Part shown: positions 15,399 through 20,425 of the stretch, piece after piece
Layout: each line of letters begins with the position of its first letter
How positions within the stretch are numbered: the stretch's first letter is position 1
NCBI GenBank assembly: GCA_025924435.1
Contig: JAICIL010000041.1
Span: 1 to 20,425, forward strand
Origin: Chloroflexia bacterium
Lineage (GTDB): Bacteria; Chloroflexota; Chloroflexia; Thermomicrobiales; JALYUS01
Direction: 5' to 3'
DNA: 20,425 nt
The notes under the pieces: model-generated
Seen by the model: the letters and a program-made list of their open reading frames with translations, nothing else
Told to the model about the DNA's origin: nothing
The model's database searches: none
Position numbers and translations under genes: made by a program

Positions 15399-15525
15399 TC
15401 CTAACCCCCGGCCCCTTCCCTCCGAGGGAAGGGGTGACGTTCCGCACTGCTGTGCCTCCCCGAACGCCTCGAGCGCAAGGAGGCTCGCTCCCTCTTCCCT
15501 CGGAGGTAAGGGGCTGGGGGTAGGA
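15399..15525. repeat. MITE-like inverted repeat, 127 bp
   Basis: Two arms of about 36 bp (15399-15434 and 15490-15525) are near-perfect reverse complements, with only a few mismatches or one-base gaps. Each runs from TCCTA, through a run of C and a CCCCTT block, to TCCGAGGGAAG. The left arm is itself a hairpin: CCCCTTCCCT, CCG, AGGGAAGGGG. The 55-bp centre has no coding sequence. There is no clear target duplication, though the outer ends are TCCTA/TAGGA. It fills most of the gap between the ABC operon and dedA and could fold as a strong RNA structure that separates the two leftward transcripts. Dispersed repeats of this look occur in Chloroflexota as I recall. Confidence 0.75.
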
Positions 15526-15582
15526 TGTCCCGGCAATGAAGGAGGCCCTGAGGGGATGAGCGTGAGAAACGGGTGTTCGCGG

Positions 15583-16539
15583 CTATCGAGAACCGCGCAA
15601 CCGGGGATCGAGCACGTCGCGCAGCGCGTCGCCGAGCATGTTGAAGCCGAAGACGGCGAGGCTGATCGCCAACCCCGGCCAGATCGCCAGTGTCGGCGCG
15701 CGGAGAAAGAACTGCTGCCCACTGGTGGCGAGCATGCTGCCCCACGCAGGCATCGGCGGTTTGACGCCGAAGCCGAGGAAGCTGAGGGTAGATTCGGCGA
15801 GAATCGCACCGCCCAGTTGCACCGTCGCGAGAATAATGATCGGCGCGAGCACGTTCGGCAGCACATAGCGGAAGATGATCCGCGTGTGATTGCAGCCGAT
15901 GCAGCGCGCCGACTCCATATAGGGCATATCCCGAATACTGATGACGGCGCTGCGCACGACGCGCGTCGAACCGCCCGCCACAATCAGACCGAGGACGATC
16001 GCGACGATGACAATGGAGCTCGTTGAACTCGTCTTTTTCGTTGACATGATTGTGACGAGACAGGCGAGCAGGACGAGGGCAGGGAAGGCGATCCACGCGT
16101 CAATGAAACGCTGAAAGAGTAAGTCGAACAAGCCGCCAAAGTAGCCCGAGATGATGCCGAGAATGGCGGCAAGCCCCGTACCGACAAGCACGGCGCCGAA
16201 GCCCACCTCGACGGAGATACGCGCGCCGAAAACGATGCGGCTGAACATGTCGCGGCCTTGATTATCCGTACCGAGCAGATGATGCAGCGACGGCCCCTGG
16301 AGGCGGTCTGCCCCTCTTCCCACGTCGTACGCGTACGGGGCGATCTGCTGCGCGAAGAGCGCCGTCAGGATGAGGATAAGAACGATAATGCCCCCGACCG
16401 CGCCAAGCGGCTTGTTTCGCGCGAACCACAAGAGCGCCGCGAGCGGACGTGTCCGGGCCGGAGCAGCCGGGGCATGCCGACTCGCCTGCGCTGGCAGCGC
16501 GCCCGGGACGGTCACAAGTTTCGTTTGCTCGGATCGCAT
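15583..16539 (-). CDS. ABC peptide/nickel-type permease, DppC/OppC family
   Basis: This 318-residue inner-membrane subunit forms half of the channel of an oligopeptide-type ABC importer. The N-terminus (1-35) is a cytosolic Pro/Ala-rich tail, followed by a first helix (about 44-66) and HHLLGTDNQGRDMFSRIVFGARISV, which is typical of DppC. The ATPase-coupling EAA loop is RDMPYMESARCIGCNHTRIIFRYVLPN. The C-terminal SFLGFGVKPPMPAWGSML and the ending DALRDVLDPRLRGSR complete the family pattern. The gene follows its DppB-type partner by 58 bp with AGGAG before the ATG. Its stop is 57 bp from the MITE-like repeat. The substrate is unknown; peptides are the likeliest. Confidence 0.92.
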   Translation of the reverse strand: MRSEQTKLVTVPGALPAQASRHAPAAPARTRPLAALLWFARNKPLGAVGGIIVLILILTALFAQQIAPYAYDVGRGADRLQGPSLHHLLGTDNQGRDMFSRIVFGARISVEVGFGAVLVGTGLAAILGIISGYFGGLFDLLFQRFIDAWIAFPALVLLACLVTIMSTKKTSSTSSIVIVAIVLGLIVAGGSTRVVRSAVISIRDMPYMESARCIGCNHTRIIFRYVLPNVLAPIIILATVQLGGAILAESTLSFLGFGVKPPMPAWGSMLATSGQQFFLRAPTLAIWPGLAISLAVFGFNMLGDALRDVLDPRLRGSR

Positions 16540-16597
16540 CGGGCGATTGCTCCTATCTCTCTCGGTCTTCGCTCTGTGGGCCGGTCAATGAGCGCGG

Positions 16598-17551
16598 CTA
16601 GGAATAACGGATCCGGGGATCCAACCAGGCATAGAGCAAGTCAACGATCAGATTGAAGACGATAATCACGGTTGCAAAGAGCAATACGACGGCCTGAACC
16701 GCCGGGTAATCACGAGCGTTCAGTGAATCAAGCAAGTAGCGTCCCATGCCGGGAAGGACGAAGATGCTTTCCAGCACGACGGTGCCGCTGATCAGTACTG
16801 CCATATTCAGCCCCAACAGCGTGATAATCGGGACAATCGCGTTCCGGAGCGCGTGTCGGTAAACCACTGCCCGCTCACTCAGCCCCTTCGAGCGGGAAGT
16901 GCGGATGTAGTCCTGTCGCAAGACTTCGAGCATCTGTGCCCGCGTCAGGCGCATAATCGAACCGGAGAGGCCGATGCCGAGAATGATCGCGGGCAGGATC
17001 ATCTGTTTGAGATTCGCGGACGGATCGTCCTGCAAACGCGCGTAGCGCAACGGGGGTGTCCATTTATGCCACGGCCAGACCGATGGCACGGTAATCGCCA
17101 GGATCGCCAGCCAGAAGCCGGGAATCGCCAGCATCGCGATCGCGGCGCTCCGCGCGATGAAATCGGAAAGTGTATCCTGCCGGACGGCGGAATAGACGCC
17201 GAGTGGTACCGCGATCAGTAACGAAACAATCAATCCGAGGAACCCGAGCTCGAACGTGACCGGCAAGCGGATAGCAAGTTCGTGGGCGATTGGCGTGCGG
17301 TCGCGCAGCGACTGACCAAAATCGCCGTGGGCGATGCCGCCGATCCATTTGATGTACTGAACCTGAAACGGCTGGCTCAAGCCCAGTTTCGCCCGTAAGT
17401 CGTCGGCATCCTTCGCGTACTGCCCATAATCCCCAAGCATGATCGTCACCGCGTCGCCCGGCAGCAGCCGGACCATGACCGAAACAATCAGCGTCACGCC
17501 CAGCAGGGCCGGGATGGTCAGTAACAGTCGGCGCACGATGTAGCGTTGCAC
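16598..17551 (-). CDS. ABC peptide/nickel-type permease, DppB/OppB family
   Basis: This 317-residue permease pairs with the DppC-type subunit. It starts MQRYIVRRLLLTIPALLGVTLIVS, the standard first helix of DppB, then DLRAKLGLSQPFQVQYIKWIGGIAHGDFGQSLRDRTPIA. The coupling loop is VLRQDYIRTSRSKGLSERAVVYRHALRNAIVPII, and FVLPGMGRYLLDSLNARDYPAVQ near the end is diagnostic. The start is GTG at 17551 with AGGA six bases upstream. It lies 67 bp downstream of the binding-protein gene, and that gap contains a strong hairpin. Confidence 0.92.
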   Translation of the reverse strand: MQRYIVRRLLLTIPALLGVTLIVSVMVRLLPGDAVTIMLGDYGQYAKDADDLRAKLGLSQPFQVQYIKWIGGIAHGDFGQSLRDRTPIAHELAIRLPVTFELGFLGLIVSLLIAVPLGVYSAVRQDTLSDFIARSAAIAMLAIPGFWLAILAITVPSVWPWHKWTPPLRYARLQDDPSANLKQMILPAIILGIGLSGSIMRLTRAQMLEVLRQDYIRTSRSKGLSERAVVYRHALRNAIVPIITLLGLNMAVLISGTVVLESIFVLPGMGRYLLDSLNARDYPAVQAVVLLFATVIIVFNLIVDLLYAWLDPRIRYS

Positions 17552-17575
17552 GGCAATCCTTGCTCGATGTCAGGT

Positions 17576-17597
17576 GCGGTGGGCGACTGCCCACCGC
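17576..17597 (-). promoter_or_regulatory. Intergenic hairpin between binding protein and permease genes
   Basis: A perfect 9-bp GC-rich stem (17576-17584 with 17589-17597) with a 4-base loop stands in the 67-bp gap between these genes. There is no T-run, so it is probably not a full terminator. Such hairpins after a binding-protein gene often protect its mRNA from 3' decay and raise its level above the permeases; that role is inferred here. Confidence 0.65.
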
Positions 17598-17618
17598 TCA
17601 CGTTTCGCGATTCGCCGG

Positions 17619-19472
17619 TTATTTCTTCCCGTCGAGGTAGGCCTTCGGCACCCACTCGGAGCCGCGCGCGTAGTCGGTCGTGTAATTCGCGTTCTTCACC
17701 CATGGCTGCGCCACGACCGATGTTGGGCCGACCGGGCCAATGACATAATATTGTTGCTCGCCCGCGTATCGCTGAATGTCGTTGATGATCTGCTTGCGCA
17801 TGCCCTTATCGAGTGTCACTGATTGTTTGTCGACCATATCGGTCAGTTTCTGATCGTTGACACCGGCGTGGTTGCGTACGCCCTTCGGGTGGTACATGTT
17901 GAACAGGTACTCATGCGGCTCCTGGAACGGTGTCTCCAAGCCCCAGATCATCGTGCCGGGTGTGAACTTGCCGAGAAAGGTGCTTTGGATATAGGCGGCG
18001 TAGTCCTGCGGCTGGAAGTCCAGCTGGATACCGATATCCTTCATTTGCTTGATGACGAGTTCGATGCTCGCGTTGAAGGTATCGCCGTAGGCGTTTTGGA
18101 CGGAGATGAACGGTATCTTCTGACTGACCGGGAAGTTGGCAGCAGCCAGCAATTTCTTCGCCGCGTCCACATCGCGCTTGAAGTACTGCGCGCTCGGCCC
18201 CATGTCTGCGCCTCGTGGATCGAGCCACCACGATTCGAGGCCGGCCGGAATCGCGTTGTTGATGTAACCCTTCCCTTCATCGAGCACGGTGATCAGTTCG
18301 TCCCGGTCAAGGGCGAGCGAGACGGCCTGGCGGACGCGCACATCGTTGAAGGGAGGCGCATCTACGCGCCAGTACATGAAGTAGAGCAGGTTCTGCGGAA
18401 AATCCGTGATCTGCATCTCGGGGTTCGACTTGGCGAGGGCATTGCGGTCGCTCTGCGAGGGGACAATGACGTCAATCTGTTTTGCCCGCAGGTTGGCAAC
18501 CTGCGTGGCCTCCGTGGGAATAATCAACAAGTCCAACTCGTCCACATACGGCGTGCCGGTGAAGTAGTAGTCCGGGTTCTTCTTGGCGACGACTTGCACG
18601 CCCTTCTCGAACCGGTCAAAGATCCACGGGCCGCTGCCGATCACGCGTTTGCGACCATCGCCGTCCGCGTCAATCACTTCCTTCGGCATAATCCAGAGGA
18701 CGGGCGCGGCGACGGAGTTCTCGAACGGCGCGAAGGCGTTGTTGAGCGTGAAGACGACGGTATGCGGGTCGGTCGCCTTCACATCCTTGACGATATCGAA
18801 GTAGTTCTTGTTCGGTGATACCGTCTTGAATCGGTTGAAGGAATAGACAACATCGTCGGCTGTGACGGCGCGCCCGCTCAACGGTGGCTTGTTCTGCCAC
18901 TTGGCATTCGCGCGAATCGTGAAGGTGTACGTGAGACCGTCCGTGGAAACGTCGAATTTTTCTGCGAGATCCGGTACGGGCTTGAATGAGTTGGGGCCAA
19001 CGCCCGGCCCACTATCGTACTTCAGGAGGCGGCTATAGAAGAAACCAGCGAACTCCTGCGCGCGGAAGGTGACGTTCAGGTAGGGATCGAGGTCCGGCGG
19101 ATCGCCGGTCCACCAACTGATAACCAGCGTGCCACCGGGCTTCGGCTGTACGGCTGCGGCGCCCGATGCGGTCGGGTTTGCGGCGTTGACGGCTGACGTC
19201 GCCGCAGCAGGGGCGGTTGACGCCGCCACCGGGGAGGAAACCGTCGCGGCGGTGGCAGCAGGGGCAGTCGTTGGGGCCGCAGTGGTCGGCGCGGCGGCGC
19301 TCGATCCGGCGGCGCTTGGCGCGGTCGTGGCCGCCGCAGGCTTCGGGGTGTCGGTGGCGGTGGTGCCGCCACAAGCGGCGAGGATGGCCGCCGCCGCGCT
19401 GGCGCCAGCGGTGACGAGGAATCCGCGTCGAGTCAAGCGATACGGCAATTGACCCGCCGGTGTGCTCTTCAT
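17619..19472 (-). CDS. Extracellular solute-binding lipoprotein, peptide ABC transporter (SBP family 5)
   Basis: This 617-residue binding protein captures the substrate for the two downstream permeases. The N-terminus has a twin-arginine-like stretch (LTRRGFLVTAG, 13-23) and a lipobox LAAC with Cys34, so it is likely exported and lipid-anchored, perhaps by Tat. Residues 35-108 are an Ala/Thr/Pro linker. The family 5 core begins at about 113 (GGTLVISWWTGDPPDLDPYL), with SRLLKYDSG, YTFTIRANAKWQNKPPLSGRAVTADDVVYSFNR, VRQAVSLALDRDELI and LVIKQMKDIGIQLDFQPQDYAAYIQ. The start at 19472 is fixed by AAGGAGAGG just upstream. No ATPase genes follow the permeases. A peptide substrate is likely, but nickel, sugars or opines are possible in this family. 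Confidence 0.92.
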   Translation of the reverse strand: MKSTPAGQLPYRLTRRGFLVTAGASAAAAILAACGGTTATDTPKPAAATTAPSAAGSSAAAPTTAAPTTAPAATAATVSSPVAASTAPAAATSAVNAANPTASGAAAVQPKPGGTLVISWWTGDPPDLDPYLNVTFRAQEFAGFFYSRLLKYDSGPGVGPNSFKPVPDLAEKFDVSTDGLTYTFTIRANAKWQNKPPLSGRAVTADDVVYSFNRFKTVSPNKNYFDIVKDVKATDPHTVVFTLNNAFAPFENSVAAPVLWIMPKEVIDADGDGRKRVIGSGPWIFDRFEKGVQVVAKKNPDYYFTGTPYVDELDLLIIPTEATQVANLRAKQIDVIVPSQSDRNALAKSNPEMQITDFPQNLLYFMYWRVDAPPFNDVRVRQAVSLALDRDELITVLDEGKGYINNAIPAGLESWWLDPRGADMGPSAQYFKRDVDAAKKLLAAANFPVSQKIPFISVQNAYGDTFNASIELVIKQMKDIGIQLDFQPQDYAAYIQSTFLGKFTPGTMIWGLETPFQEPHEYLFNMYHPKGVRNHAGVNDQKLTDMVDKQSVTLDKGMRKQIINDIQRYAGEQQYYVIGPVGPTSVVAQPWVKNANYTTDYARGSEWVPKAYLDGKK

Positions 19473-19607
19473 GTACCTCTCCTTGGGTCTGCGACGAACC
19501 GACAAAGATGGACCACGTACGATGTGCTGTGCATCTCCACAAGACCTGCCCGTTCTGCCGACGGTCGGCGTCGGTATGGGGGCGTGAACATGGACGTTAC
19601 GCTGTGC

Positions 19608-19638
19608 GATATATTTTTCACTATACGCCCGGTGTCAA
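19608..19638 (-). promoter_or_regulatory. Promoter of the peptide ABC operon
   Basis: On the minus strand a perfect TTGACA (19638-19633) is followed after 17 bp by AATATA (19615-19610) and, shifted by two bases, TATATC (19613-19608), in a notably AT-rich patch. The leader to the ATG at 19472 is about 130 nt and shows no strong structure. Confidence 0.75.
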
Positions 19639-19948
19639 GCGGCCATGCCCGATGATCGGCGCGCGACGGGGGCTGAATTGCGTGCGCTGGACGTGCCGAA
19701 CGACGCGCTCCATTGAGCGCTCCCTATCGTCTCTGCCCGGCCCGGACATGCGCAACGGCGTAGAGGGTGGATGCGGCTTGCGCATGTCACATCGAGGGTG
19801 CGGGAACCCACCGCGCCCGCCATCGGACGGCTACGCTCGAATGCGATGCCCTGAAATCGTCGGTGATGGAATGGCGAAGGTGATCGGTGAGACAAAAGAA
19901 AAGGCACTAATCCATTTGACACACCTGGGGGTGTACGTACAGAGGGGA
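19639..19948. other. Intergenic region with inverted repeats, no gene seen
   Basis: About 310 bp separate the ABC operon promoter from the small genes on the right. The open frames that cross it lack ribosome-binding sites and family character. It holds a perfect 11-bp inverted repeat (19745-19755 with 19778-19788, arms GACATGCGCAA) with a 22-base centre, and a 6-bp one GCGCTC-CATT-GAGCGC. Near the right end, a short ACACC/GGTGT hairpin might weakly terminate the small-gene operon. A TTGACA at 19917 with TACAGA 16 bp on is a possible rightward promoter, but nothing is encoded after it on that strand. No tRNA-like fold was found. Confidence 0.5.
19745..19788. repeat. 11-bp perfect inverted repeat upstream of the ABC operon
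   Basis: The arms GACATGCGCAA and TTGCGCATGTC are exact complements, separated by 22 bases. It lies about 105-150 bp upstream of the -35 box of the binding-protein promoter, where it could be a regulator site or a hairpin. A chance occurrence in a GC-rich genome is possible. Confidence 0.4.
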
Positions 19949-20152
19949 CTATCGTAAATCGGTGAGGGCTTTCATCTCGTTTGCGACCGCTACCATTTCG
20001 TTCGCGATTGCGACTTGCCGAGCAACCTCATCGCTCAGCGGCATCTCGCCTGCCTCGTAAGCCTGCTCCAAACGCACTGATTCGGCCCGCAAGTCCGCTG
20101 CCCGTTGGCGAAGGGCCTGCAACCGCGGCAGGTGGTATTCTTCGTTTGCCAT
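19949..20152 (-). CDS. Small coiled-coil protein, unknown function
   Basis: This 67-residue, mostly helical protein begins MANEEYHLPRLQALRQRAAD. Heptad-like Leu/Ala spacing runs to about residue 35, and a second helix is rich in Ala, Val and Met (RQVAIANEMVAVANEMKAL), so a short coiled coil is likely. GAGGTG stands 7 bases before the ATG, and it begins 9 bp after the stop of the gene before it, so it is probably expressed with that gene. No catalytic motif or membrane segment is seen. It could be a partner or chaperone-like subunit, or part of a toxin-antitoxin or mobile module, but nothing in the sequence settles this. Confidence 0.65.
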   Translation of the reverse strand: MANEEYHLPRLQALRQRAADLRAESVRLEQAYEAGEMPLSDEVARQVAIANEMVAVANEMKALTDLR

Positions 20153-20161
20153 GATTGCACC

Positions 20162-20335
20162 TCATTCGCGCTTCTTGCCGCCGTCCTTCTTGGGCTTCTG
20201 CCGCTCGGCTTCTTCGGCAACCTTGCGCCTGACCTCTTCCCGCTGTTCCGGCGTGAGGGAGAGGATGCGACGCATGGCGTCCTTGAATCGCGTTGCCTCT
20301 TCGGATGGCGGCTGGGGCGAATCGGTGCTCATCAT
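20162..20335 (-). CDS. Small charged protein, unknown function
   Basis: This 57-residue protein (or 56 if the second of two adjacent ATGs is used) has a Pro/Ser-rich start (MSTDSPQPPSEEATRFKDAM), a helical middle (RRILSLTPEQREEVRRK) and a Lys-rich tail ending KKRE. Its start is embedded in the stop of the upstream frame (ATGATG/TGA), and GATGAGC gives a weak ribosome-binding site, so coupling is likely. The F-K-D-A-M-R-R-I-L-S pattern resembles small proteins often encoded next to toxin-like genes in Chloroflexota, from memory only. An antitoxin-like role is a guess. Confidence 0.55.
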   Translation of the reverse strand: MMSTDSPQPPSEEATRFKDAMRRILSLTPEQREEVRRKVAEEAERQKPKKDGGKKRE

Positions 20336-20425
20336 GTTTGCTCATCAACAAGCGGGCCAAGGTCAACGTAGGGTTCTGAGATTGTCCGCGGCGGGGTTCC
20401 GATCTTGCCAGAGTTCGTGATCATC
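20332..20425 (-). CDS. Small or partial reading frame at the window edge
   Basis: A leftward frame ends at TGA (20334-20332), overlapping the start of the next small gene. Within the window it encodes about 30 residues ending EPYVDLGPLVDEQT. An ATG occurs at 20424, one base from the edge, so this may be a tiny gene or the 3' end of a longer one. The tight overlap with its neighbour is the main support for it being real. Confidence 0.35.
   Translation of the reverse strand, partial: MITNSGKIGTPPRTISEPYVDLGPLVDEQT

Noticed and set aside
14658..15983. dedA frame extended upstream to a 441-residue protein
   Set aside because: The extra part runs through the MITE-like repeat and antisense of the permease gene; GTG at 15308 with GAGGAG gives the normal family length.
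19917..19939. Rightward TTGACA promoter near the small genes
   Set aside because: The boxes are acceptable (TTGACA, 16 bp, TACAGA), but no gene or RNA follows on the plus strand within the window, so it was not listed as a promoter.
19460..19957. 165-codon plus-strand open frame in the right intergenic region
   Set aside because: It has no ribosome-binding site, crosses the ABC operon promoter and ends inside a small gene on the other strand.
1..20425. CRISPR array, tRNA gene, prophage or defence island
   Set aside because: No regularly spaced direct repeats, no cloverleaf with a T-loop signature, and no integrase, capsid, nuclease or helicase genes were found by reading both strands.

Overview
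The window is GC-rich bacterial chromosomal DNA. The best guess at origin is Chloroflexota, possibly near Thermomicrobia. The grounds are GC content and codon use, a 23S rRNA gene with no 16S gene in front of it (known in Chloroflexota and Deinococcus-Thermus), and a small TTCCCT-rich inverted repeat that I recall, without being able to check, from Chloroflexota genomes. The phylum is an inference; the gene calls do not depend on it.

Layout. Positions 1 to about 113 are the 5' end of a 23S rRNA gene read leftward. It has its own strong promoter at 283-311, and a perfect 10-bp-arm inverted repeat resembling parS lies just upstream. Divergent from it is the primary sigma factor gene rpoD (679-1836), with an extended -10 promoter, a leader of nearly 190 nt and a clear intrinsic terminator. 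A leftward operon follows: fabF (3062-4318) and two tandem DinB-fold genes. Between fabF and the divergent cinA gene sits a complete insertion sequence of about 1.39 kb, ISKra4-like, with terminal inverted repeats, a probable target duplication and a transposase split by a +1 frameshift. It landed between two outward-facing promoters and spared both. cinA (5941-7161) has a normal N-terminal domain but a degenerate C-terminal deamidase motif.

From 7148 to 12915 there is one tightly packed leftward operon: rpsU, yqeY, a pgpH-type 7TM-HD phosphodiesterase gene, ybeY and two glycosyltransferase genes. Its promoter overlaps the stop codon of the gene before it. Upstream is a second leftward operon: dedA, thrC and a HIT-family gene, with 1-bp overlap or spacing. 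A 127-bp MITE-like inverted repeat separates it from a leftward peptide/nickel-type ABC uptake operon: a lipoprotein binding protein with a Tat-like signal, then two permeases. No ATPase genes are present. The right end (19949-20425) holds a chain of very small leftward genes of unknown function, coupled start to stop.

Functionally the window is mostly housekeeping: transcription, ribosome assembly and rRNA maturation, c-di-AMP turnover, fatty-acid elongation, threonine synthesis and oligopeptide uptake. The accessory parts are the insertion sequence, the MITE-like repeat, the glycosyltransferase pair and the small genes at the right edge. I see no phage module, CRISPR array or defence system. 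The most notable points are the unlinked 23S gene facing rpoD, the parS-like palindrome between them, the intact but frameshifted IS in a divergent promoter region, and the altered CinA active site.
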